A stretch of DNA of 64,000 bases from an uncultured Halobacteriovorax sp. (GTDB lineage: Bacteria; Bdellovibrionota; Bacteriovoracia; Bacteriovoracales; Bacteriovoracaceae), in assembly GCA_913061265.1 (NCBI GenBank), contig CAJXVS010000001.1, positions 310,001 to 374,000 on the forward strand. Reading direction: 5' to 3'. Position numbers and translations under genes: made by a program. Shown here in pieces: positions 24,102 through 33,487 of this stretch; the first letter of the stretch is position 1, and each line of letters begins with the position of its first letter. Under the pieces are notes generated by a model, which worked only from the letters and a program-made list of their open reading frames with translations, had not been told where the DNA came from and searched no databases.

Positions 24102-26516
24102 ATGTTGGCTACTTTTAAACCTGCAGGGCTAGCCCTTTGCCTTTTGATGATCCTCTCCCCTTCGACTGGCTTCGGCCAATTTAAGAAATACAAATCTAAG
24201 TCTAGATTTAATAAAGAGGCGAAAGAAGTCACTACTAAAGACTTTATCAATCAAAAGAAGAATGCTGCCCCAGTCGTAAAAGTATCTGCTGGTGGGGACG
24301 ATGTCTTTGGTCGTTCTAACGAAGGCGGAGCAAACGGTCCCACTAACCCTAAGTACGTAAACTTAAACCCTGAGACGGCTTTTGGTCCAGAAGTTGTGAC
24401 TAGTTTTGATTTTCCAAATACTAGCCTTATTGATTTAACTAAATTCATGCAAAAGCTTACCGGGATCAACTTGATCCTTGATAAAGAGTTAAAAGGTAAG
24501 ATCACTATCCTAGCCCCAACGGCGATTACTGTTGGTGACGCTTGGAAAGCTTATCTAACGGCTCTTAACCTAAACGGTTATACTCTTGTTAAGTCTGGTT
24601 CTTTTTATAAGATTGTTAACGCTAGAGATATCCGTTATACGCCAACTAAGATTTACACCGGTAACTACACTCCAGATACAGAAAACTATGTGATGAGAAT
24701 TCTTCCTCTAAAGAATATCGATTCAACTGAAGTAACAAGATCCTTTCGTCCTTTTATGAGTCGATATGGACGTATTATTGATATTAAACAAACCAATACC
24801 ATCATCGTTCAAGATACGGGTTCTAATATTAATCGTCTTGTCCGTTTGATTAAGTTTATCGATGTTCCTGGTCACGAAGAAACACTTCAAATCATCAAGG
24901 TTAAGTACTCTTCAGCTCAAGAGATCGCGAAGCTTCTTGATCAGATCCTTAAAAGTGGTGGCTCAACAAGTTCTAAGAAATTTAGCAGCGCAAGCGCCTC
25001 TAAAAAAGGTGAAACGATTAGTAAGATTATCGCTGAGCCTAGAACAAACTCGATTATCGCTATGGCCAATGCTGATGGGGCTAAAAGACTTAGGGCCTTA
25101 ATCAACCGTCTAGATGTTAAAGGCATCGCCTCTAATGGCGGCCGAATTCATGTGTATTATTTAAATTATGGAGATTCAGAAACCTTAGCTAAGACTCTAA
25201 GCTCTCTTGTCTCCACAACGAAAGGGTCATCTAAGACAACTTCTCGTTTTTCTAAGTCTTCAAGTAATGATTCTAATAGCCTCTTTAATAATGAAGTTAA
25301 GATCACAGCGGATAAAGACAATAACGCCCTTGTGGTAACAGCCTCCCCTACTGATTATTTAACAATCAAATCAGTTATCTCTAAACTCGATATTCCAAGA
25401 GACCAAGTTTATGTAGAAGGTCTTATGATGGAAACTCAAGTTAATAGAAACAGAGGTTTTGGGATTTCAGTTCTTGGTGCTTATGGATCAGGAAATGCAA
25501 GAAAAGCAGGTTTTACTGGTGGTTCATCGGACCTTGTTAACCTTCTTACTAATAATATTACAAGTCTTGGAGGTCTCTTCGTTGGTGCCGGTGTTGGTCG
25601 TTCGATTGATTTTGACCCTGGGACAGGAAACACTATTCAGATCAATTCAGTGAACGCCCTTGTTACGGCCATTGCAACAAACTCAGATACTAATGTTTTA
25701 GCCACCCCTCAAATTCTAGCTCTTGATAATACTGAGGCCGTCTTTGAAGTGGGTGAGAGTATTCCAACTCCAGAGAGAACAAATGCAGCTAACGGGTCTT
25801 CAACGACATCGATTAAGCAGCAAAAGGTTGGCCTTACTTTAAAGATCACACCTCAAATTAATAAAGTAACTCGTTTTGTTAAATTAAAGATCGATCAAAA
25901 GATTCAAGACTTCTCAAGTCGTGCTCTTCCTGATGGAGTAAGTGCTGATGGTGTGGCAACAGTTGAAAGAGCTGCTGTAACAACTGTTGTTGTTAGAGAC
26001 AGAGATACCATCGCCATGGGCGGTCTTATGCGAGATAAAGAAGTTTCAACTGAATCAAAGGTTCCACTTTTAGGGGATATCCCTATTCTTGGTTGGCTCT
26101 TTAAGAACACAAGAAATGCAATTGAAAAAGTGAACTTACTCTTTTTCTTAACGCCAAAGATTCTTGATGCTAAACAAGTAACAGCAGCGAGAACAGTGAA
26201 AGATCTTCTTAATAGACGAAGCGCTCACCTTGAAGAAGTTATTGGTGATGAAGATTCATTCAAGGCCACTACAAAAGGTCTTTACGAAAAAGCTGTTAGA
26301 CAAGAAAAAGGTCCTCTTTATAATAAAGAAGAAGCCGGTCAATACCAAAATTCAAATAGAGAAAATGGTGGGATTAAATCAGGCACAACTCTTGATGATG
26401 ACTTAGGTCTTTTAAATGACTCTAATGTTCCTGATCAATCTTCAGCAGAAGAACCAGATTATAAAGCGATCTTAGATCAAGTTAAGTTAAAGAATTCAGC
26501 AATTAAAAAGAAATAA
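24102..26516 (+). CDS. gspD: Type II secretion outer-membrane secretin GspD
   Basis: An 804-residue secretin that forms the outer-membrane pore. It has a signal peptide (~1-25, ending near GFGQ), the N0 domain (~100-170; TGINLILDKELKGKIT), N1-N3 ring domains (~195-440) including serine-rich stretches in N3, and the secretin core (~450-700) with VPLLGDIPILGWLF near residue 654. After the core comes an unusual ~130-residue polar C-terminal tail without a clear S-domain motif. No pilotin gene is seen in the window. AAGGATGGA precedes the ATG. Confidence 0.95.
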   Translation: MLATFKPAGLALCLLMILSPSTGFGQFKKYKSKSRFNKEAKEVTTKDFINQKKNAAPVVKVSAGGDDVFGRSNEGGANGPTNPKYVNLNPETAFGPEVVTSFDFPNTSLIDLTKFMQKLTGINLILDKELKGKITILAPTAITVGDAWKAYLTALNLNGYTLVKSGSFYKIVNARDIRYTPTKIYTGNYTPDTENYVMRILPLKNIDSTEVTRSFRPFMSRYGRIIDIKQTNTIIVQDTGSNINRLVRLIKFIDVPGHEETLQIIKVKYSSAQEIAKLLDQILKSGGSTSSKKFSSASASKKGETISKIIAEPRTNSIIAMANADGAKRLRALINRLDVKGIASNGGRIHVYYLNYGDSETLAKTLSSLVSTTKGSSKTTSRFSKSSSNDSNSLFNNEVKITADKDNNALVVTASPTDYLTIKSVISKLDIPRDQVYVEGLMMETQVNRNRGFGISVLGAYGSGNARKAGFTGGSSDLVNLLTNNITSLGGLFVGAGVGRSIDFDPGTGNTIQINSVNALVTAIATNSDTNVLATPQILALDNTEAVFEVGESIPTPERTNAANGSSTTSIKQQKVGLTLKITPQINKVTRFVKLKIDQKIQDFSSRALPDGVSADGVATVERAAVTTVVVRDRDTIAMGGLMRDKEVSTESKVPLLGDIPILGWLFKNTRNAIEKVNLLFFLTPKILDAKQVTAARTVKDLLNRRSAHLEEVIGDEDSFKATTKGLYEKAVRQEKGPLYNKEEAGQYQNSNRENGGIKSGTTLDDDLGLLNDSNVPDQSSAEEPDYKAILDQVKLKNSAIKKK

Positions 26517-26526
26517 TGGAGATTTG

Positions 26527-28269
26527 GTGAAGATATCCGATCACGTTTTAGAGCAAGTAGAAGGTCAAAAAGAAAAGATTGGTGAACTACTTTTAAAACA
26601 TACACAGCTTACTGAAGAGCAATTAGAAGAGGCCCTTGAATCTCAAAGAGAATCGGGATCTTTAATTGGTGAAATTCTTCTTAATAAAAATTATATTCAT
26701 CCTCACGATGTCATAAAAGTAATGTGCCACCAAATCAATATTCCCTATACTCTTGATTTAAAAGTAGATGAGATTGACCCGGCTATTACTTTAGCGCTCC
26801 CCATTAACTACGCAAAACACCATGAAATTATTCCCTTACTTGAAACTGATAACTCAGTAACAGTGGCCATGACGGATCCCTTTAACTTTGATCCTCTTAA
26901 TGACCTTCAAGAGATTTTTAGAAAAGAATTAAAAATAGTTGTAGCCCCACCTCTTAAGATTCAAGACGCTATTAACCGCGTCTATGAAAAGGCCAGCCGT
27001 AACTTAGTTGATACGCTTGAAGATGAGTTTGATGAAAACCTAGACCTTGATGGACCAATCGATATTCTAGATGCTGGAGCTGATGAAGCCCCGGTAATTA
27101 GATTTGTGAACTCCATTCTCTTTAGAGCTGTTAAAGAAGGCGCTTCAGATATTCATATCGAACCTTATGAGAAAGAGACGGTTTACCGCTTTAGAATTAA
27201 CGGGATTATGACGGAGATCTTAAGGCAACCTCTTAAGACCCACTCCGCAGTGAGCGCCCGTATAAAAGTTATGGCCAGGCTTGATATCGCTGAAAAAAGG
27301 CTTCCTCAAGATGGTAGGATCCCTCTTAAGATGGCAGGAAAGGACGTTGATATTCGTCTCTCGACTGTTCCTGTGCAAACAGGTGAAAGAATTGTCATGA
27401 GGGTTTTAGAGAAGTCCTCAAAAGTTCTAAGGCTTGAAGACCTAGGTTTTCACGGAAGAACTCTTAAGAACCTTGATGAGTTAGTAAAAAGAAAACATGG
27501 GGTCCTCTACGTTTCAGGACCAACTGGTTCTGGTAAAACGACCACTCTCTTTGCTTGCCTCGATAGAATCAATGATCCCGATAAGATGATCATCACCGTT
27601 GAAGATCCGGTGGAATATGAAATCCCAGGAGTTAGTCAGATTCAAGTGAATCATAAGATTAACCTCTCTTTTGCCCGCGCCCTTAGATCAATTGTTCGTC
27701 AAGATCCAGACGTGATCATGGTTGGGGAAACACGAGATTTAGAAACCGCGCAAATGGCCATTGAAGCATCACTTACTGGTCATATGGTTTTATCTACTAT
27801 TCACACCAACGACGCTTCTTCAGCACCTAACAGATTAATTGATATGGGAGTGCAGCCTTTCTTGATCGCCTCTTCCCTAGTGGGAGTTCTAGCTCAAAGA
27901 CTTATTCAAACTCTTTGCCCAGCTTGTAAGGTTCCTCATGAGATTACTAAAGAAGAAATAGATGACGTGGAACTCGGAGAGATCCCAGTGGACGCTACGT
28001 TCTTTAAAGCAGAAGGTTGTCCCAAGTGTAATTATAGAGGCTATAACAGCCGAACAACTGTATCAGAGCTCTTATTAATCTCTGACAATATCCGCCCTCT
28101 TATCTTAAAGAAAGCTGACGCAGGTTCAGTGAAGAAAGCCGCTATAGCAGATGGAATGACAACTCTCCGTCAAGATTGCTTGTATAAAGTTTTTCAAGGT
28201 ATAACTTCAGTTGATGAGATGATTCGTGTTATTAATGAAGACGAAGCCTCAAGCGAAGAAAAGGAATAA
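26527..28269 (+). CDS. gspE: Type II secretion ATPase GspE
   Basis: A ~580-residue cytoplasmic ATPase that powers pseudopilus assembly. It has an N-terminal GspE-N domain (~1-150), Walker A GPTGSGKTTTLF near residue 331, the Asp box and Walker B (DPDVIMVGETRD), a His box (HTNDASSAPNRL), and the zinc-binding tetracysteine region with CPAC near 464 and CPKC near 500. A TTG at 26524 is also in frame; GTG 26527 is preferred because GGAGA then lies at a better distance. It follows gspD by about 10 nt. Confidence 0.95.
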   Translation: MKISDHVLEQVEGQKEKIGELLLKHTQLTEEQLEEALESQRESGSLIGEILLNKNYIHPHDVIKVMCHQINIPYTLDLKVDEIDPAITLALPINYAKHHEIIPLLETDNSVTVAMTDPFNFDPLNDLQEIFRKELKIVVAPPLKIQDAINRVYEKASRNLVDTLEDEFDENLDLDGPIDILDAGADEAPVIRFVNSILFRAVKEGASDIHIEPYEKETVYRFRINGIMTEILRQPLKTHSAVSARIKVMARLDIAEKRLPQDGRIPLKMAGKDVDIRLSTVPVQTGERIVMRVLEKSSKVLRLEDLGFHGRTLKNLDELVKRKHGVLYVSGPTGSGKTTTLFACLDRINDPDKMIITVEDPVEYEIPGVSQIQVNHKINLSFARALRSIVRQDPDVIMVGETRDLETAQMAIEASLTGHMVLSTIHTNDASSAPNRLIDMGVQPFLIASSLVGVLAQRLIQTLCPACKVPHEITKEEIDDVELGEIPVDATFFKAEGCPKCNYRGYNSRTTVSELLLISDNIRPLILKKADAGSVKKAAIADGMTTLRQDCLYKVFQGITSVDEMIRVINEDEASSEEKE

Positions 28270-28278
28270 TATTGCCCT

Positions 28279-29487
28279 ATGGCCATGTACAGTTACAAAG
28301 GTCTCGATAAGACTGGCAAAGAAATTAAAAATACTATTTCCGCTGAAACTCTAAGTCAGGCAAAGTCCAAACTTAGAACTTCTGGGATTATGCTCATTGA
28401 TATTAAGGCGCAAAAGTCTAATACTCAAAAAAAGGGCGAACTCACTTTTGGAAGTAGCGTTGGCTTTGAAGACCTCTCCTTAATGACAAGGCAGCTCGCC
28501 ACTTTAGTAAAAGCTAAGATTCAGATTGTTGAAGCCTTCTCGGCCCTTATGGATCAAACGGAGAATCCAAAGCTTAAAGTCATCCTTGCTGAAGTTCGGC
28601 AAAAAGTGAATGAAGGAACAGGAATCGGTGCCGCCCTTTCGGCCTACCCAAAGATTTTTAATAATGTTTACGTCAATATGGTTGAAGCTGGTGAAGCCTC
28701 AGGAAACCTAGAAGTAGTTCTCCTAAGACTTGCTGACTTTACCGAAGCGCAAGTTAAATTAAAAAGAAAAGTCCAAGGGGCCATGCTCTACCCCCTTATC
28801 ATGTCAGGAATTGGTTCTCTCATGATGGGAGTCATCTTTATCTTTGTTATCCCTAAGATTACAAAGATCTTTGTTTCCATGAAAAAAGAACTTCCTCTCC
28901 CTACTAAGATTTGTATTTGGATTTCAGAGTTCTTACAAAGTTACTGGTGGTCAATTCCCATTGCCCTTTTTGCAGCCTATTGGCTCTTTAATAAGTGGAA
29001 AGCCACACCAAAAGGCGAATCTGCTTGGCATGCTATAGTTTTAAAACTTCCCATTGTAGGAAAGCTCGTCACGATGATCAATGTCAGTCGCTTTTCGTCA
29101 ACTTTAGCCACTCTTTTAAATTCAGGTGTTCCTATTTTAACGGCCATGCGTATCGTCAAAAACTTAATCTCAAATGTGCATATGCAAAAGGCCGTTGAAG
29201 AGTCTAGGTCAAACATCCAAGAAGGTGCCTCCATGGCGCCGCCTCTCATTGCCTGTGGTCACTTCCCAGTTATGGTAACTCATATGATTAAACTTGGTGA
29301 GAGCTCTGGTGAGATTGAACCTATGCTGCAAATTGTTGCAGAAAATTATGAAGATCAAGTTGATGCAAAGCTTAGTGGACTAACCTCCACCCTAGAACCT
29401 ATAATGATAGTCGCCATGGGAATTTCTGTAGCCTTTATTGTGTTTGCTGTAGTTGTCCCTATGATGGAGCTTAATCAGGTTCGTTAA
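28279..29487 (+). CDS. gspF: Type II secretion inner-membrane platform protein GspF
   Basis: A 402-residue protein starting MAMYSYKGLDKTGKE, as is typical for GspF/PilC. It has two related cytoplasmic domains, each with the family pattern (RQLATLVKAKIQIVEAF and STLATLLNSGVPILTAM), and three membrane segments near 170-195, 220-235 and 370-395. It is the polytopic core that couples GspE to the pseudopilus. The 71-nt gap after it, containing GGAG ahead of gspG, could hold a processing site or internal promoter. Confidence 0.95.
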   Translation: MAMYSYKGLDKTGKEIKNTISAETLSQAKSKLRTSGIMLIDIKAQKSNTQKKGELTFGSSVGFEDLSLMTRQLATLVKAKIQIVEAFSALMDQTENPKLKVILAEVRQKVNEGTGIGAALSAYPKIFNNVYVNMVEAGEASGNLEVVLLRLADFTEAQVKLKRKVQGAMLYPLIMSGIGSLMMGVIFIFVIPKITKIFVSMKKELPLPTKICIWISEFLQSYWWSIPIALFAAYWLFNKWKATPKGESAWHAIVLKLPIVGKLVTMINVSRFSSTLATLLNSGVPILTAMRIVKNLISNVHMQKAVEESRSNIQEGASMAPPLIACGHFPVMVTHMIKLGESSGEIEPMLQIVAENYEDQVDAKLSGLTSTLEPIMIVAMGISVAFIVFAVVVPMMELNQVR

Positions 29488-29558
29488 AACACTAAATTGA
29501 CCTATACCTGACAAAAAGAATTTAATTTCGTTTATATTAGCCTTAAGGAGCTTATTTT

Positions 29559-30032
29559 ATGAATCTGTGGAAAAGACAGGCTAGCGTTGCCAAAAAAGTA
29601 TTAAAAACAAACTCAGGTTTCTCACTTGTTGAGATCCTTGTAGCCCTTACCCTTATTGGTTTGGCCGGTACTTTTGTTGTTGGTAAAATCTTTCAAAGTT
29701 TAGATGACGGTAAAGTTAGTACCGCCAATATTCAAATGGGTGGGTTTGCCAATCAGCTAAAAGAGTTTAGAAGAAAGTGTAACTTTTATCCTGATACAGC
29801 TCAGGGCCTAGACTCTCTTATCTCTGCTCCTTCGGGACGTGAGTGTAAGAACTATCCGCCAGATGGTTTCCTAGATTCAGGAACAATTCCTCTTGATCCA
29901 TGGGAAAACGAATTCCTTTACGAATCAGATGGTAAGAAGTTCACAATCAAGTCTTTAGGATCTGATGGTGAAGAAGGCGGAGATGGTCCACATGATTCGG
30001 ATATCTTCTACCCTGCAAAGAAAAAGAACTAA
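29559..30032 (+). CDS. gspG: Major pseudopilin GspG
   Basis: A 157-residue prepilin with an unusually long basic leader of 20 residues; the prepilin peptidase site is G20-F21 followed by SLVEILVALTLIG with Glu at +5. The globular part keeps the GspG layout: an alpha-helix (GGFANQLKEFRRKC), the PDTAQGLDSLI motif, LDPWENEFLYES, and the calcium-loop-like SLGSDGEEGGDGPHDSDI. It builds the pseudopilus shaft. AAGGAG is well placed. The prepilin peptidase GspO/PilD is not in the window. Confidence 0.95.
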   Translation: MNLWKRQASVAKKVLKTNSGFSLVEILVALTLIGLAGTFVVGKIFQSLDDGKVSTANIQMGGFANQLKEFRRKCNFYPDTAQGLDSLISAPSGRECKNYPPDGFLDSGTIPLDPWENEFLYESDGKKFTIKSLGSDGEEGGDGPHDSDIFYPAKKKN

Positions 30033-30038
30033 GACCCC

Positions 30039-30719
30039 ATGAATAGTCAGGCCATCAAGAATGAAAAGGGTTTCTCCCTTATAGAAGTTTTGGTGGCCAT
30101 CACTTTAGTATCCATTGTTTTTGCTATCTTTGCAGGTTTCACCTTTAGTGAAGCCGATGACCTTGAAGGCGCCGTAAGTGACGTTGAACGAGCTGTTAGA
30201 TTCAGTGTAGACGAAGCGGCTCTTAGAAATGTCATCGTCAGAACTAGATTCTACCTAGATAGCTCTCCTCAAAAGATGTCAGTCGAGTACGGGCCAGATG
30301 ACTCTTTTGTCATTCCTCTTAGCCAAGTAGAGCCTCCTACTTCTTCAGTTTTAGATAAAGAAGAAAATGATAAAGAAGACAAAGAGTTTAATAAGAAATT
30401 CAATCGAGTCCCCGAATTTAGCGACGGGCCTAGAGAAGTAAATGATACAGTCAGAATTGTTGGTGTTGGCTCTGCCTTAACCGGTCTTCTCTTTTTAGAT
30501 GGTCAAGGCTCAATCTACGCCTACCCTACTGGGGAAAAAGATGGTGGAATCGTCATCCTTTCTAATCAAAAACAGATTGTTGGCGTTACATTTGCCCCTT
30601 TTCTCTTAGGATTTGATAAAATAAGAAAGAATATTGACCCTGATATTAGCCTCGATGAATTGCCTGAAGAGCAAGACAAGATGGCTAAGGAGATGTTTGA
30701 GTCGTGGGTAAAAAAATAG
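30039..30719 (+). CDS. gspH: Minor pseudopilin GspH
   Basis: A 226-residue prepilin with cleavage site G11-F12 and SLIEVLVAITLVSIVF, Glu at +5. The body is loosely GspH-like and has a charged insert (~105-125; EENDKEDKEFNKKFN) that makes it longer than usual (~170). Assigned to H by position between G and I and by fold pattern; sequence similarity alone would be weak. It overlaps gspI by 16 nt. Confidence 0.82.
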   Translation: MNSQAIKNEKGFSLIEVLVAITLVSIVFAIFAGFTFSEADDLEGAVSDVERAVRFSVDEAALRNVIVRTRFYLDSSPQKMSVEYGPDDSFVIPLSQVEPPTSSVLDKEENDKEDKEFNKKFNRVPEFSDGPREVNDTVRIVGVGSALTGLLFLDGQGSIYAYPTGEKDGGIVILSNQKQIVGVTFAPFLLGFDKIRKNIDPDISLDELPEEQDKMAKEMFESWVKK

Positions 30720-31207
30720 TCAATAACCAAAAAGGAATGTCACTTATAGAGGTTATGATCGCCATGACAGTCTTCGCTGTTTTTGTTTCTGTCTTTGTCA
30801 TGACTAATGGGCAAAACCTAACAGATTCTCGTAATTTTAAAGATGAACTTAAATTAAGAGACCTAGCCTCAACTGTTATTAACGAACTCCTTGTTAATCC
30901 TCCCACTTTGACAGAGGGACTTACCCTAAGCCCTGAAACAAAACCTTTTGAAGATAACCCCAGCTATACCTACACAGTTGAATGGAAGAAGTTTGAACTC
31001 CCGGACTATACTAAAATGATGGGTGAGAATAATGATGACCCTCAAGCAGCCTTTCAAAAGAAAGTCTTTGAGCAGGTAAAAAAGAATATGGAACTCATGG
31101 TATGGCAGTTAGCCGTTGAAGTGAGAAGCCTTGATTCAAATATGAGTTATCGTTTAGCTACTTGGATCTACAATAATGATGCAAAAGTTAAACTTTCTGG
31201 ATTTTAA
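30704..31207 (+). CDS. gspI: Minor pseudopilin GspI
   Basis: A 167-residue prepilin, cleaved at G11-M12, with MSLIEVMIAMTVFAVFVSVF and Glu at +5. GspI is part of the I-J-K tip complex of the pseudopilus. The body is longer than the classic ~125 residues, with an extra acidic/polar middle part (PDYTKMMGENNDDPQ). Its start overlaps the end of gspH by 16 nt, so translation is probably coupled. Confidence 0.85.
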   Translation: MGKKIVNNQKGMSLIEVMIAMTVFAVFVSVFVMTNGQNLTDSRNFKDELKLRDLASTVINELLVNPPTLTEGLTLSPETKPFEDNPSYTYTVEWKKFELPDYTKMMGENNDDPQAAFQKKVFEQVKKNMELMVWQLAVEVRSLDSNMSYRLATWIYNNDAKVKLSGF

Positions 31208-31210
31208 ATA

Positions 31211-32071
31211 ATGATAAGAAACCAATCAGGATTCACCATTTTAGAGGTCTTATTGTCGACGACGATATTATCCTTTCTTATGTTAGGCGTGAATACGATT
31301 GTCTCCAATAGCACTGATACAAAAGATTCCGTAACAAAAGAAGATAGGGCCTATCTCCAAATCTATACCGCCCTCAATCGTTTCGAAGTCGACTTTATTC
31401 AAATCTACTCTCCCCTCTATTTTACTGTTAAAGAAAAGAGCCTAGATGAAGCGGCTAAAGAGCGAGCTGAGGACGAAGCCTCTGATAGAGATACTTACGA
31501 CAATCCAAATCTTGCCTATCAAGGAAGTGAAAAGTATCCCACGATTAGCCGAAAAGGTGAACCTATTGGAGCTATTGTTAACGAAGATAAGAGTTCTTTA
31601 ATATTCTCTACAATGAGCAATAGACGTAAGATTCAAGATGCTAAAGAATCTCGTTTTGCTTGGGTAAAATACTCTCTTGGAAAGATCTCTGACGATGAAG
31701 ACCTACAGGGCGAAGAACTTATTCGAAACTATTCTGCCCAGGATCCTTATGCAAAAGAGTTTGATTGGAAGAATACAGAAGGCCAAGTCCTCCTTCAAAA
31801 TGTGAAATCTCTAACTTTCTGGTTCTATGATAAAGCTAAAGAAAAATGGGTAGACAAGCTCTCGGATACTGGTGTTGATCAAGAAACACCAAGGGCCATT
31901 AGGATCAATTTAGTTTGGGTGAATGATCTTGGAAATGAAGTAGAATTTGAAAGAACCTTTAGGCCTCTGTGGCCATATTTTGATACCATCAATGATGAGA
32001 AAGACCGTCAAGCCGCTTTAAAGCCTAAAACTGGTAATGATCCAGATGCAGCTAAGGATGAAGATGAATAA
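31211..32071 (+). CDS. gspJ: Minor pseudopilin GspJ
   Basis: A 286-residue prepilin with a short leader, cleaved at G7-F8, with FTILEVLLSTTILSFLML and Glu at +5. The body follows the GspJ plan, including a late VKSLTFWFYD strand-rich part and PRAIRINLVW. It is larger than the usual ~200 residues and has an acidic C-terminus (DPDAAKDEDE). It sits at the pseudopilus tip with I and K. The last 8 nt overlap gspK. Confidence 0.88.
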   Translation: MIRNQSGFTILEVLLSTTILSFLMLGVNTIVSNSTDTKDSVTKEDRAYLQIYTALNRFEVDFIQIYSPLYFTVKEKSLDEAAKERAEDEASDRDTYDNPNLAYQGSEKYPTISRKGEPIGAIVNEDKSSLIFSTMSNRRKIQDAKESRFAWVKYSLGKISDDEDLQGEELIRNYSAQDPYAKEFDWKNTEGQVLLQNVKSLTFWFYDKAKEKWVDKLSDTGVDQETPRAIRINLVWVNDLGNEVEFERTFRPLWPYFDTINDEKDRQAALKPKTGNDPDAAKDEDE

Positions 32072-33437
32072 AAAGAGTCTCTTAAGAAACGAAGACGGAG
32101 TGGCCATCTTAATGGTCATGGCCGCTATCGCCTTAATGACCTTTCTTTTAGTCGATTTTACCTTCGAAACAAAGCTCAATAAGATCAAGGCCTATAATCA
32201 AATCGAAAAAGACCAGGCAAGGATGAATGCCGAAGCAGGTCTTACTTTTGCTATGGCAAAGTTAAAGCTCTACCAAGAAGGGCGAAACTATATTGAGAAG
32301 ACTGAGGCGCTTAAAGGTGTCGTCAATCCAAGTGATATTGAAAGTATAGTCACAATGCCCTTTGTCTTCCCTATTCCAGCTAATTTAGGAAAGGACCTTC
32401 AGGCCAAGACTGCAATTCAAGAATTTAGCAAGTCCGCCATCCTCCAAGGGTCTCTTCAACTAACCGTTACGCCAGTTGGTGGTTTTTTAAACCCAAACAA
32501 CATGAGGATTAAAAAGAAGAAAAAGGGTGAAGAAGAAAGAGAAAATGATAGTGATTCTGACCAAGATGATGACGGAAAAAAGAAGATTGCCCCTCAGGCC
32601 TATATCGAAAATAAATTAGTTGAGACCTTTGCAAAGGCATTCAATGATAAAAGAGAAAGTGATGATGAATTCGATAACCTCTACGGAAATCTAGAACCGA
32701 AACTGCTTATCAAAGAATTGAAATACTTTGTTAACTCACCAGAGAACTTTGTTGATTCGGAAAAGGCTGAGATTGAACAAATTTATTCAAAAGCGGAAGT
32801 GACCCCAAAACACGCTCCTATGACTACAATCGATGAGATGTACCTCCTTCAAGGCTGGAGTGATGAATTAGTCGCTCTTATTAAAGACAGGCTCGCAACT
32901 CATGAAGTGACCATCATTCCAGTTAATAAACTAAATGAAGATCAACTAGAGATCCTCTTTCCCAACATTACAGATGAACAAAAAGAGGAATTCTTCAAGC
33001 ACCGTGACGGTGATCAAGAGACTGGAGATCCGCCTAAGAAATTTAAGAATGCAGGAGAATTCAAGGCCCTCATAGTAGGCACCCTTGGAGTTGTCTCTGA
33101 TAAGGATTACGAAGAAAGAGCGAAAGAATTTGAAAATGCAGGTCTTAAGATCGGTGTTGCTGGAAAACTGTATAAAGTCGAGAGTATTGGTGAGTACAAT
33201 AGGGCCCGCTATCGACTGGTGGCCTTTGTTGACTTACCTATTCAGCCAGTACCGGTTAAAAAGGAAAAGAAGAAGGAAGATGATAAAGAGGTCAATCCTG
33301 AGGTCGACCCTGATACTGACCCTGATGATGACGATGACCAGGTTGCTGACAATGATCCTGATAAGGATAAAAAGAAAGCTAAAGCCCCGCCCCTCCAATT
33401 AATGAATCCAAGGATCGTTGAAATCCGACTTAACTAA
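32064..33437 (+). CDS. gspK: Minor pseudopilin GspK
   Basis: About 457 residues from ATG 32064; an in-frame ATG at 32037 would place nine extra residues inside gspJ. Cleavage is expected at G12-V13 before VAILMVMAAIALMTFLL, which lacks Glu at +5 as GspK proteins do. The large body has the GspK features NAEAGLTFAMAKLKL and a saposin-like alpha domain (TIDEMYLLQGWSDEL). It is longer than the usual ~330, with charged low-complexity inserts near 160-180 and a Lys/Asp-rich region before the C-terminus. It caps the pseudopilus. Confidence 0.88.
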   Translation: MNKKSLLRNEDGVAILMVMAAIALMTFLLVDFTFETKLNKIKAYNQIEKDQARMNAEAGLTFAMAKLKLYQEGRNYIEKTEALKGVVNPSDIESIVTMPFVFPIPANLGKDLQAKTAIQEFSKSAILQGSLQLTVTPVGGFLNPNNMRIKKKKKGEEERENDSDSDQDDDGKKKIAPQAYIENKLVETFAKAFNDKRESDDEFDNLYGNLEPKLLIKELKYFVNSPENFVDSEKAEIEQIYSKAEVTPKHAPMTTIDEMYLLQGWSDELVALIKDRLATHEVTIIPVNKLNEDQLEILFPNITDEQKEEFFKHRDGDQETGDPPKKFKNAGEFKALIVGTLGVVSDKDYEERAKEFENAGLKIGVAGKLYKVESIGEYNRARYRLVAFVDLPIQPVPVKKEKKKEDDKEVNPEVDPDTDPDDDDDQVADNDPDKDKKKAKAPPLQLMNPRIVEIRLN

Positions 33438-33487
33438 TCAAGTAACTTAAAGTACCAAAATTTAATGCTCTAAGGTAGAATAAATAC

